Origin: an uncultured Slackia sp.
Lineage (GTDB): Bacteria > Actinomycetota > Coriobacteriia > Coriobacteriales > Eggerthellaceae
Direction of reading: 5' to 3'
Assembly: GCF_959608125.1 (NCBI RefSeq)
Contig: NZ_CAUHPG010000001.1
Span: forward strand, 108,503-172,502
Length of the DNA: 64,000 bases
Part shown: piece by piece, positions 9,561-18,867 of the stretch
Numbering within the stretch: the first letter of the stretch is position 1
Layout: every line of letters begins with the position of its first letter
Translations under genes and position numbers: made by a program
The notes under the pieces: generated by a model
Databases searched by the model: none
What the model saw: the letters and a program-made list of their open reading frames with translations, nothing else
What the model was told of the DNA's origin: nothing

Positions 9561-9587
9561 AAGGCGCCCTCGCAACGAGGACGCCTT
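9561..9587 (-). terminator. Rho-independent terminator of ychF
   Basis: 12-bp stem AAGGCGCCCTCG / CGAGGACGCCTT with one mismatch and a 3-base loop; minus strand continues TTTCGTTTTC. 34 bases after the ychF stop. Confidence 0.8.
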
Positions 9588-9620
9588 CCAGCGCGATATT
9601 CGAGACGGCCGAACCCCGCC

Positions 9621-10685
<1,065 letters not shown>

Positions 10686-10732
10686 GGCGATTCTCCTTGA
10701 AGCCGTGAAAGCGACGAATAAACGTACCGTCC

Positions 10733-10741
10733 ATCATACCA
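10733..10741 (-). promoter_or_regulatory. Extended -10 promoter element of ychF
   Basis: Minus strand reads TGG followed by TATGAT, 48 bases upstream of the ychF ATG. No clear -35 box. Confidence 0.45.
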
Positions 10742-10801
10742 AACCATGCAAGCGCGCATGAAGAGACCCGAATCCAAGCAACCTGATCAGCCGCTCGGCC
10801 C

Positions 10802-10835
10802 AAATAAAAAAACCCGCGCTCCAAAGAGCGCGGGT
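10802..10835 (-). terminator. Strong Rho-independent terminator of the NSS transporter gene
   Basis: Perfect 10-bp stem ACCCGCGCTC / GAGCGCGGGT with a CAAA loop (10812-10835), followed on the minus strand by seven T's. Confidence 0.9.
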
Positions 10836-11019
10836 CCTAAAAGCCCAAGCGATCGGACGAGTTACAAAGCCGTCCAAAAGCCCAAGCGAGCGGGGTCGCG
10901 ATCCGAATCGCTCGCTTCCTCACACTTCCCTTTTCATAGGCCGTCAAGCGGAGCTCGACGCATAGCGAGCGAAGCGAGCGGTAGGAGAGCGGGCGATATC
11001 GGGCGCGACCCCGCGAGCG

Positions 11020-12402
11020 CTACATGGAGAACAACCCCAGCGTCTGCGCTACGTAGGCGATCAGAATGACGACGAGGACGACGGGGGCGATATACTTCAC
11101 CATCACGGTCCACACGCCCGCCAGCTTGAACTTGGCGGATTCGCGGACCTCGTCGATAACGACCTTGGGGCCGATGATCCAACCGACGAAGATGCAGGTC
11201 AGCAGAGCAGCGATCGGCATCATGACGGAATTGGAAACGAAGTCGAGGAAGTCCAGGATCGAAGAGCCCTCGCCCAGCGGCTGGATGAACGACAGCGAGC
11301 TGTAGCCCATATTGACGACGATGCCCATGATCGTAGTGAACGCGATCACGATGACCAAGGCGCGGCGACGGGAGCACTTGGTGCCGTCGGAAATGATCGA
11401 GGTGCACGTCTCGACGAGCGAGATGGAGCTCGTCAAAGCGGCGAACAGAACCAGAATGAAGAACACGAAGCCCAGCACGGAAGCCATGCCGCCCATGTTC
11501 TCGAACACCTGAGGCAGGATGATGAACATCAGAGACGGACCGGAATTCTCGGCTACGGCCTCGCCCGAACCAAGAGCTGCGAAAGTGGCCGGAATGATCA
11601 TGAGACCCGCGAGCAGCGAAACGCCGAACGTGGTGCCGGCAATCTGCGTGACGCTCGAGGTGAGCTTGGTGGACTTCTTCAGATAGGAACCGTAAGTCAC
11701 CATGATGCCCATGGCCAATGAAAGCGTGAAGAAGGTCTGTCCAAGCGCCGCGATGATCAACTCGGGGGAAAGGGCGCTCAAATCGGGCAGCAGATAGAAC
11801 GCAAGACCGTCCATAGCGCCCGGCAGCGTAAGCGAATAGATCGCGACGCCGGCGGCCATGACGATCAGCAGCGGCATCATGACGAGATTCGCCTTCTCGA
11901 TGCCTTTATTGACGCCCAAAGCGACGACCAGATAAGTCAAAGCCATGAACACCAGCATGAAGGCCATGCTCTCGGAACCGCTGGAGATGAAGTTCGTGAA
12001 GAATCCGCCGCCGTCGGCGAGCGCCGCAGGCCCCTCGACCGCATAGCCGACCAGATACTTGGTAACCCAGCCGCCGATGACGCAGTAATACGGCACGATA
12101 ATGAACGGAACCGCCGACATCAGCACGCCGATGAACATGTACTTCTTGCCGAACGCCTTGAAAGCGCCGATCGAGCTCTGCCCCGTCTTACGTCCGAGTG
12201 CCGTTTCAAGCAGCAGCAGCGCCAAACCGATGGTGAATACGAACACGAGATACACGAACAAGAACGTGCCTCCGCCGTATTTCGCCGCCAGATACGGGAA
12301 ACGCCACATGCTGCCCAGGCCGACTGCGGAAGCGGCGGCAGCCAGCACGAATGCCAACTTGCCCGACCAAGACGCACGTGCGGGAGTAGCCGAATCTGCC
12401 AT
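11020..12402 (-). CDS. Sodium:neurotransmitter symporter (NSS/SNF) family transporter
   Basis: 460 aa with about twelve hydrophobic helices. LeuT-fold secondary transporter that imports amino acids or related small solutes with Na+. TM1 carries the family motif SAVGLGSMWRFPYLAA (residues 25-40). Relative to LeuT, both Na+-site asparagines of TM1 are serine here (Ser25 and Ser31); the first change is seen in other bacterial NSS members, the second (GLGN to GLGS) is less usual. Later motifs include FFTLSLAMGIMVTYGSY in TM6-7. Substrate not predictable. RBS GAAAGGAC precedes the ATG. Single-gene unit. Confidence 0.9.
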   Translation of the reverse strand: MADSATPARASWSGKLAFVLAAAASAVGLGSMWRFPYLAAKYGGGTFLFVYLVFVFTIGLALLLLETALGRKTGQSSIGAFKAFGKKYMFIGVLMSAVPFIIVPYYCVIGGWVTKYLVGYAVEGPAALADGGGFFTNFISSGSESMAFMLVFMALTYLVVALGVNKGIEKANLVMMPLLIVMAAGVAIYSLTLPGAMDGLAFYLLPDLSALSPELIIAALGQTFFTLSLAMGIMVTYGSYLKKSTKLTSSVTQIAGTTFGVSLLAGLMIIPATFAALGSGEAVAENSGPSLMFIILPQVFENMGGMASVLGFVFFILVLFAALTSSISLVETCTSIISDGTKCSRRRALVIVIAFTTIMGIVVNMGYSSLSFIQPLGEGSSILDFLDFVSNSVMMPIAALLTCIFVGWIIGPKVVIDEVRESAKFKLAGVWTVMVKYIAPVVLVVILIAYVAQTLGLFSM

Positions 12403-12669
12403 GGTCCGTCCTTTCTATCCAGGCGGGCATTCGCCCGCGAGCCGAGTGAAAGCGGACCGATATGAAAATGGCTCGCACATTCTTGCAGCTGGATGTGCGA
12501 ACCTTTTAGCCAACAAAACGATCCGTTTCGCGAATATGGCACTTTATTGTAACGTAGCGCCCTGATTCCACATGGAAGAATTCATTTCGAGCGACGAACG
12601 GCAACACGCCAGAAACGTTGAAGGCCGAAAGAAACGCCGGGGCCGCCGCTCGCCGCCGAAGATGGGATT

Positions 12670-13545
12670 CTACCGAACGGCATCGCTTTGATAGTCGTCG
12701 TAACCCACGCGCCAGAACGTAAGACCGGCAGCCGGCGCATTCTGGCCCGCCGCCGAACGGTCGCGAGCAGCAAGCACATCGTTGACCCAGGCGGCGTCGC
12801 GCTTGCCGCGGCCCACCTCGACCAGCGTGCCCACCATCGTGCGCACCATCGAATGCAGGAACGCATTGCCCACTACGCGAACGGTGACCACGGGCGTTCC
12901 CGCGAGCATTTCGGAATAGACGTCGCACGACATGACATTGCGGCATGTGGAACGGCCGTCGGCCTCGATGATATGGGCCGATGCAGCCATGCAGAAGCTC
13001 TTGAAATCATGCTCGCCCACCAGGCGCGATGCTGCAGATCGCATGGCTTCCACGTCTAGATCGACCCCGCCGAGATGCCACACGAGCGGCATGACCAGCA
13101 CGGGGCGCGCACTCTGCGTGCAGATATGATAATGATATTCGCGCCAACGCGCGTCGAAACGGGCGCTGAAGCCGAACGGGCGCTCCTCCACCGCCGAAAT
13201 GGAAATGCCGTCGTCCACCAGTGCATTCATCGAACGCTGCAAAGAACGCGGCGTCTTGGCGCGCATTTCGTCTTCGGTCAAGTCGAAACTGACCACCTGG
13301 CCCAGCGCGTGAACGCCCGCATCGGTGCGACCCGCGCAGACCGTCTTGACCTCGCGACGATACAGAAGCGAGAGCGCCTGCTCTAGTTCGCCCTGTACGG
13401 TTTTGACATGGCTTTCCGCCTGGCGCGCGAAACCGGCGAACGGGGCGCCGTTATAGCCCAGAGTAAAAGACACGGTATGGCAGAGACCTTCGGCCTGCTC
13501 TTCGTTGGATGCGCCGATCACAGGCGCCTGTTCTTTCGTCATCAT
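12670..13545 (-). CDS. truA: tRNA pseudouridine(38-40) synthase TruA
   Basis: 291 aa. Converts uridines 38-40 in the tRNA anticodon arm. The catalytic Asp is in the invariant CAGRTDAGVHALGQV motif; FSARFDARWREYHYHI and VGNAFLHSMVRTMVGTLVEVGRG are the other family blocks. The open frame runs to 13674 but the first 43 codons overlap the dnaE terminator and are not family sequence. Tandem ATGs at 13545 and 13542 are the candidate starts. No Shine-Dalgarno is visible; instead an extended -10 box ends 7 bases before the ATG, so the mRNA may be leaderless. Confidence 0.95.
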   Translation of the reverse strand: MMTKEQAPVIGASNEEQAEGLCHTVSFTLGYNGAPFAGFARQAESHVKTVQGELEQALSLLYRREVKTVCAGRTDAGVHALGQVVSFDLTEDEMRAKTPRSLQRSMNALVDDGISISAVEERPFGFSARFDARWREYHYHICTQSARPVLVMPLVWHLGGVDLDVEAMRSAASRLVGEHDFKSFCMAASAHIIEADGRSTCRNVMSCDVYSEMLAGTPVVTVRVVGNAFLHSMVRTMVGTLVEVGRGKRDAAWVNDVLAARDRSAAGQNAPAAGLTFWRVGYDDYQSDAVR

Positions 13546-13552
13546 GCAGCCA

Positions 13553-13561
13553 AGTATAGCA
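13553..13561 (-). promoter_or_regulatory. Extended -10 promoter of truA (leaderless configuration)
   Basis: Minus strand reads TGC followed by TATACT, with 7 bases between the hexamer and the ATG at 13545. A transcript starting at the usual distance would begin at or within a base or two of the start codon. Confidence 0.5.
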
Positions 13562-13602
13562 AGACCGCGCCCCGTTCCCGCCGCGAGACGGCCAACGAAA
13601 AC

Positions 13603-13631
13603 GGGGCGGCCGCGTCGAATGCGGCCGCCCC
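13603..13631 (-). terminator. Rho-independent terminator of dnaE
   Basis: Perfect 11-bp stem GGGGCGGCCGC / GCGGCCGCCCC with a 7-base loop; minus strand continues GTTTTCG. 28 bases after the dnaE stop. Confidence 0.85.
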
Positions 13632-13658
13632 GCGGCGTGCTCGCGTCCCAAGCCGAAC

Positions 13659-16600
13659 CTAACTCGCCTTCCATACCGGACGGCCGAACAGGTCGAGGAT
13701 TTCCGAATACAGCAGATTGTTCGTCACATCCACCGTCATCGGAAGCTCGGCATGAAACTTGCGTCCATCGGCCTGCTGGATCCTGAGTACCACGGCGTCG
13801 CGACCCGGGTGGCTCTTCAGAATCTTCTGCAGCTGGGCCGAGGTCGCCGCATCGAAATCAGACGAATTGAGTCTGATCTCGAGATGGCTCGGGCCGGCAT
13901 GGGCCTCATCCAGCTCGAGACGCTCCACCTCGAACGCCATGATCTGGTCGCCGCGGTCGGAGTGCTCGAACTTGCCCTTCACCTTCACGATGGCGTCTTC
14001 CTGCAAAGCGTCCTGGAAGTCGTCGTACTTGAAGCACACGCCCTCGACATGGCCCGTCGTGTCTTCAAGCACGAAGTTGGCCATCTTCTTGCCCTTCTTG
14101 GTCAGTTTCACGCCGACGCTCGTGATCAGACCGGCGAACACGCCGCTGTTGATGTCGCCCTTGTGCTCGGCAAGGTCGCCCAGGTGGTATTTGGTTATGC
14201 GACGCAGCGCGCCTTCGAACGGACGCAGCGGATGGTCCGATACATAGATCTTCAGAATCTCTTTCTCGTAGGCGAGCAGCGTGCGCTTGTCCCATTCCAC
14301 GCCGTCGGCGGGCGGAACGTCTTCCTTGAAGCCGCTGTCCTCGACGCCTGCGAACATATCGAACATGCTCACCTGGCCGGCGTCGCGGTCGCGTTGGCGC
14401 TTCGAGGCGCTTTCCAAAATAGGCGTCTCCTCGATGAAGTACATGAGCTGCTTGCGCGTATAGCCGGTGCTGTCGAATGCGCCCGCCTTGATCAGCGCCT
14501 CGAGCGTCTTGCGGTTATAGCACTTCGTGTCCAATCGGTTCACGAAGTCGTGCAGACTCGTGTACGGACCGTTGGCGTTGCGTTCGGCGATGATCGCCTC
14601 GGCCACCGCGCCGCCGACGCCGCGCACGCCGGCCAGACCGAAGCGGATGCCTTCGTCGAGCGGCGTGAACTCGAGGTTCGACGAATTGATATCGGGCGGC
14701 AGAACCGGAATGTTGCTGTGCGTGCAGCTGGCGATGTACTTGATCAGCTTGTCGGCGTTGCCCATGTAGCTGGACAAAACGGCCGCCATGTATTCGTGCG
14801 GATAGTACGCCTTCAGGTATGCCGTGCGCATGACCAGAATGGCGTACGCCGCCGAATGCGACTTGTTGAACGCGTACTTCGCGAACTTCTCGGCGTCTTC
14901 CCAGATCTTCTCGGCGATTTCGAGCGAATAACCGTTCTCGACGGCTCCGTTGCACCAGTCGTCCTTCAGCTTCATCATGACGTCGAGCTTCTTCTTGCCC
15001 ATCGCCTTACGAAGCTTGTCCGCCTTGCCGGCCGAGAAACCGCTCATCACCATGGAAATCTGCATGATCTGCTCCTGGTAGACCATGGTGCCGTAGGTTT
15101 CCTCGAGCAGCGGGCGCAGACGGTCGTCGTAGTAGTGCACCGGCGTCTTTCCGCTTGCCACCTTGATATAGTCTTCCACCATGCCGGACTCGAGCGGGCC
15201 CGGACGGTTCAGCGCGATCGACGCCACGACGTCGGAGAAGCGCTTGGGTGGGAGGCGAGCGAACAGGCCGACGTACAACGCGCCTTCGACCTGGAACAAT
15301 CCGTCCATGTTGCCCGACTGCATGAGTTCGAACGCTTTGTCGTCCTCGGTCGGGATCTCTTCAGGAACGATTTCGATGCCGAAGCGCTCTTTGATGTTGC
15401 GGCACGCACGCGAAAGCACGCCCAGCGTGCGCAGACCGAGGAAGTCCATCTTAAGCAGACCCAGGTCGGGCGTATAGTGGCCGTCGTACTGCGTGATGAT
15501 GCCGCCGCCCTTGGTATCGCGCTTCATAGGCACGTGATCGGACATCGGGTCGCGGCAGATAATCGTTGCGCACGCATGCACGCCTTCGCCGCGCACATTG
15601 CCTTCGATCGAACGCGCCGCGTCGATGACCTCGCGCGATTCGGGCTCGCCGTCGTAGGCCTTCTTGAAATCGGGATTGGTGGCCAGCGCCTTGTCGATCG
15701 TGATACCCAACTCGTCGCCGACCATCTTGCACAGGCGGTCGCCCACGCCGTACGGATGGCCCAGCACGCGCGCCGCGTCGCGAATGGCGTTTTTCGCCTG
15801 CAGCTTGCCGAACGTGATGACGCCGGAAACGTGGTCTTCGCCATAGACGTCTTTGATATGCTCGATGACCTCCTGGCGGCGCTCATCCTCGAAGTCGACG
15901 TCGATATCGGGCATCTCGACGCGCTCGGGAGAAAGGAATCGTTCGAACAGCAGGCCGTTGGACAGCGGGTCGAGGTCGGTAATGCCCATCGCGTACGCCA
16001 CGATGGCGCCTGCGGCCGAACCGCGGCCGGGTCCTACGCCGATGCCCTGGCTGCGGGCCCATTCGATGTATTCCTGCACGATGAGGAAGTACGCAGGGAA
16101 GCCCTGCTGGATGATGATGCCCATCTCGTAGTCGGCGCGTTCCTGCACCTCGTCGGGCACGGGGTCGCCGTAACGCTTGACCAAGCCCTCCTGGACGCGC
16201 TTGCGAAACCAGCTCTCCTCCGTCTCGCCGTCGGGCAGCGGGAAGCGAGGCAGGATCGAATCGCGCTCCAGCTCGACGTTGCATTTCTCGGCCAGCTCCA
16301 CCGTGTTATCGCACGCCTCGGGGAAATCACGCAGCGCGGCGCGCATCTCCTCCTCGGTCTTCATATAGAACTGATCGTTGGCGAAGCGCATGCGGTTCTC
16401 GTCATCCATGTTGGAGCCGGTGCCGATGCACAGCATGATGTCCTGCGCGCGGGCGTCGTCCTGCGTCAGGTAATGGAAGTCGTTGGTAGCGATGGTCTTG
16501 AGACCTAGCTCGTTGGCGATTTTCGTCAGCTCGACGTTCATGTCGTGCTGCGTCATGCCGCCGTTGGTCGTAATGCCCTGGTCCTGCAGTTCGATATAGA

Positions 16601-17120
16601 AGTCGCCGGGCTCGAAAAGGTCGGCGAACCTGCGGGCCCATGTGCGGGCGCCGTCGAAATCGCGGGCATCGATGCAGCGCGGGATGATGCCGGCGATGCA
16701 AGCCGATGAGGCGATGAGGCCCTCGGAGTAGCGCTGCAGCATATCGAAGGTAGTGCGCGGCTTGTAATAGAAGTTATCGACGTGCGACTCAGACACCAAA
16801 CGGACCAGGTTGTGATAGCCGACGTTATTCTTGGCCAGAAGCACCATATGGTACAAGCGCGACTTGTTCTTCGTTCCCACCTCGGGGTCTTCGGTGAAAT
16901 AGATTTCGCAACCGTAGATCGGCTTGACGCGCGTGCCGGTCTCCTTCTCGACCGCGTCGCATGCGTCGCACAGTTCGGGCACGCCGCACATGACGCCGTG
17001 GTCGGTGATCGCCACGGCAGACATGCCCAAGTCGGCGGCTCGACGCACCATGTCCTTGATCTTGGTAGCGCCATCGAGCATCGAATACTCGGTGTGATTG
17101 TGAAGATGAACGAATGCCAT
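13659..17120 (-). CDS. dnaE: DNA polymerase III alpha subunit DnaE
   Basis: 1153 aa C-family replicative polymerase. N-terminal PHP domain begins FVHLHNHTEYSMLDG and has AITDHG. The palm holds the catalytic aspartates in PDIDVDFED (about residue 405), with GPGRGSAAGA about 30 residues earlier, as in DnaE. Helix-hairpin-helix segments near FGLAGVRGVGGAVAEAI and an OB-fold (about 960-1060: GVFAGLITSVGVKLTKKGKK) follow. Length and domain order match DnaE1 of actinobacteria. RBS AAGGAG lies 8 bases before the ATG. Divergent from the PPOX-fold gene. Confidence 0.98.
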   Translation of the reverse strand: MAFVHLHNHTEYSMLDGATKIKDMVRRAADLGMSAVAITDHGVMCGVPELCDACDAVEKETGTRVKPIYGCEIYFTEDPEVGTKNKSRLYHMVLLAKNNVGYHNLVRLVSESHVDNFYYKPRTTFDMLQRYSEGLIASSACIAGIIPRCIDARDFDGARTWARRFADLFEPGDFYIELQDQGITTNGGMTQHDMNVELTKIANELGLKTIATNDFHYLTQDDARAQDIMLCIGTGSNMDDENRMRFANDQFYMKTEEEMRAALRDFPEACDNTVELAEKCNVELERDSILPRFPLPDGETEESWFRKRVQEGLVKRYGDPVPDEVQERADYEMGIIIQQGFPAYFLIVQEYIEWARSQGIGVGPGRGSAAGAIVAYAMGITDLDPLSNGLLFERFLSPERVEMPDIDVDFEDERRQEVIEHIKDVYGEDHVSGVITFGKLQAKNAIRDAARVLGHPYGVGDRLCKMVGDELGITIDKALATNPDFKKAYDGEPESREVIDAARSIEGNVRGEGVHACATIICRDPMSDHVPMKRDTKGGGIITQYDGHYTPDLGLLKMDFLGLRTLGVLSRACRNIKERFGIEIVPEEIPTEDDKAFELMQSGNMDGLFQVEGALYVGLFARLPPKRFSDVVASIALNRPGPLESGMVEDYIKVASGKTPVHYYDDRLRPLLEETYGTMVYQEQIMQISMVMSGFSAGKADKLRKAMGKKKLDVMMKLKDDWCNGAVENGYSLEIAEKIWEDAEKFAKYAFNKSHSAAYAILVMRTAYLKAYYPHEYMAAVLSSYMGNADKLIKYIASCTHSNIPVLPPDINSSNLEFTPLDEGIRFGLAGVRGVGGAVAEAIIAERNANGPYTSLHDFVNRLDTKCYNRKTLEALIKAGAFDSTGYTRKQLMYFIEETPILESASKRQRDRDAGQVSMFDMFAGVEDSGFKEDVPPADGVEWDKRTLLAYEKEILKIYVSDHPLRPFEGALRRITKYHLGDLAEHKGDINSGVFAGLITSVGVKLTKKGKKMANFVLEDTTGHVEGVCFKYDDFQDALQEDAIVKVKGKFEHSDRGDQIMAFEVERLELDEAHAGPSHLEIRLNSSDFDAATSAQLQKILKSHPGRDAVVLRIQQADGRKFHAELPMTVDVTNNLLYSEILDLFGRPVWKAS

Positions 17121-17492
17121 AGTGTGCTTGCTCCTTGGTGCTCATGCTATCCGTCATACGGCAGATGCGCGAACGAAACGGATCGGGTACGCCGTCGAAT
17201 GCAGCCGGCGATCCGCCGCTTTTCCGCGCGCTTTCGAATGGATTCCGCATCATCATACCGGCCGTCAGCCAAACGAAAAGCGAACAGGCTATGGAGTTTT
17301 AAGCACAACTTTTTCGACGAAAGGTCCCGCGGCCGAAACGCTTCTCAGATGCGCGAATCGGTCTATTTCCCCAACGAACTTCACCGCACAAGGCAACGGC
17401 GGCACGGACCGCACGCTTTCGCGGGTGTATCATGGCACCGTATTCGCATCGACGGCCGAGCCCGTCGATTCCTCCGAGGAACGGAGAATTCC
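17121..17492. other. Divergent intergenic region dnaE / PPOX-fold gene
   Basis: 372 bases without a supportable gene. It carries the dnaE RBS at one end and the GAGGAACGGAG RBS of the plus-strand gene at the other. A TATGAT hexamer on the minus strand (17252-17257) and a TATCAT hexamer on the plus strand (17428-17433) are possible -10 boxes for the two genes; neither has a good -35. Nothing else was seen. Confidence 0.4.
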
Positions 17493-17996
17493 ATGCACCG
17501 CTACGACATGCGCAGGGCATCGCGACGAATGGACGACGACGCCATATGCGAAGTTCTGGCACGCGGCAGATACTGCACGCTCGCCTGCATCGACGCAGAC
17601 GGCCTCCCCTACGGCGTCCCCCTCTCTTATATCTACATGAAAGACGATAGAGAAGGGCACGCCGGCCTGGGCGCCATTTACTTCCACACTACGAACGAGG
17701 CGGGACGCAAGCTCGACGCCTTCGCCACGGGTCGGCACGCATGCGCCACGATCGTCGAAGATGTGGCGGCGCGCTTTCAAGACGGATCGTTCACTACAGG
17801 CTTTTCATCGGTCATGGCATTCGGGCGCGTCAGGCATGTCGAAGACCCCGTGACCGCACGAAAAGCCCTTGTGGGGCTATGCATGAAATATCTGCCCGAA
17901 CACAAAGACGGCATCGAGGCCGCGCTCGAAGCCGATTTCGAAGCGACCGCCGTCTGGGCGCTCGATATCGAGGAGATTTCGGGGAAGAAAAACTGA
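17493..17996 (+). CDS. Pyridoxamine 5'-phosphate oxidase-fold (NimA-like) flavin protein
   Basis: 167 aa split-barrel protein. The pattern MRRASRRMDDDAICEVLARG, then YCTLACIDADGLPYGVPLSY, AIYFHTTNEAGRKLDAF and a distal GRVRHVEDPVTARKALVGL is that of the PPOX-fold/NimA-like family (FMN-binding; some members are 5-nitroimidazole reductases, many are unassigned). The ATG at 17493 is preceded by GAGGAACGGAG; the much longer open frame from 16782 is antisense to dnaE and rejected. Substrate unknown. Followed 67 bases later by the B3/B4 protein, possibly the same transcript. Confidence 0.85.
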   Translation: MHRYDMRRASRRMDDDAICEVLARGRYCTLACIDADGLPYGVPLSYIYMKDDREGHAGLGAIYFHTTNEAGRKLDAFATGRHACATIVEDVAARFQDGSFTTGFSSVMAFGRVRHVEDPVTARKALVGLCMKYLPEHKDGIEAALEADFEATAVWALDIEEISGKKN

Positions 17997-18063
17997 CCCG
18001 CAAATTCGCTATACTGCATCGAATAAGAACAAGTAGCGGATTTTATCGCATGAAAGGTTACTT

Positions 18064-18789
18064 ATGCAGCAATTCATCGCCGAAGAAAGCTTTTGGGACC
18101 TCTTCCCCGACGCCGCCGTCGGCATCGTCGTGGCACGGGGCATGAAAAGCGCCGCCGACGTCTCGCCCGAAAAGGCGACGATGCTTTCCCAGCTGCTCGT
18201 CGCCGCGAACGGCATGGCCGAAATGCATTTGACGAGCGACACCATCTCCGAAAACGACGTCGTCAAAGTATGGAGAGACGCCTATCGTTCATTCAAGACC
18301 AAGAAAGGAGCGCGCTGCTCCATCGAGAACCTGCTTAAGCGCGTCCTCAAAGGCAATCCCGTGCGCTCCATCAACCCGTCTGTCGACATCTATAACGCCA
18401 TCTCGCTCAAATACGCCCTTCCCGTCGGAGGCGAGGACATCGACGCCTTCGTCGGAGACGTGCGCCTCGGCCTCACCGAGGGCGGCGACTCCTTCCTTCC
18501 GCTCGGAGAAAACGACGAGGACCCCACCCTTCCCGGCGAGCTTTGCTATCGTGATGACGCCGGCGCGATCTGCCGCTGCTGGAATTGGCGCGATGGGCAA
18601 CGCAGCGCCCTTTCCGACGATTCGGAAAATGCCTTCCTCGTCATCGAATGCGTCGACCCCGCACGTCTCGACGACCTGAAAGCGGCCCTTGACGATCTGG
18701 CGAGCCTCGTCGAATCCTGTCTCGACGCGACGATCGAGCGCAAGACCGTGATTACGCGCGAAAACCCCTCCGTGACGATCGCCGATTAA
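18064..18789 (+). CDS. B3/B4 (PheT-like) domain protein
   Basis: 241 aa. Contains the B3/B4 domain known from the beta subunit of phenylalanyl-tRNA synthetase, recognised by the block NPSVDIYNAISLKYALPVGG (about residues 101-120) and the distal GELCYRDDAGAICRCWNWRDG. Stand-alone B3/B4 proteins are thought to bind tRNA or aminoacyl-tRNA, possibly in editing, but most are uncharacterised. RBS GAAAGG 8 bases before the ATG. A bidirectional terminator follows. Confidence 0.85.
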   Translation: MQQFIAEESFWDLFPDAAVGIVVARGMKSAADVSPEKATMLSQLLVAANGMAEMHLTSDTISENDVVKVWRDAYRSFKTKKGARCSIENLLKRVLKGNPVRSINPSVDIYNAISLKYALPVGGEDIDAFVGDVRLGLTEGGDSFLPLGENDEDPTLPGELCYRDDAGAICRCWNWRDGQRSALSDDSENAFLVIECVDPARLDDLKAALDDLASLVESCLDATIERKTVITRENPSVTIAD

Positions 18790-18804
18790 CGACACGCAAG
18801 AGAG

Positions 18805-18848
18805 AAGGCCGCCCCGCTCCTTCACGAAGAAGAATTCGGGGCGGCCTT
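18805..18848. terminator. Bidirectional terminator between convergent genes
   Basis: Perfect 12-bp stem AAGGCCGCCCCG / CGGGGCGGCCTT with a 20-base loop, between the B3/B4 gene (plus) and the LuxR gene (minus). Short T/pyrimidine runs on both sides. Confidence 0.75.
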
Positions 18849-18867
18849 TCCCATAAAGCGAACGCCG

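Larger units (their letters stand above)
10686..11019. other. Intergenic region: ychF promoter, NSS-transporter 3' UTR and terminator
   Basis: No credible gene. The ychF-proximal part holds an extended -10 promoter. The rest is the 3' untranslated region of the NSS transporter gene, with a strong terminator at 10812-10835 and, between stop and terminator, nested inverted repeats (10890-10900 with 11004-11014; 10909-10917 with 10972-10980) and a 14-base direct repeat (10839-10852, 10876-10889). Confidence 0.6.

Noticed and set aside
13752..16508. 918-codon plus-strand open frame opposite dnaE
   Set aside because: Antisense shadow of dnaE, caused by high GC and third-position bias; no RBS, no recognisable domain, His/Arg/Ala-rich composition.
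16782..17492. N-terminal extension of the PPOX-fold gene into dnaE
   Set aside because: Antisense to dnaE; an ATG with a good RBS at 17493 gives the normal family length.
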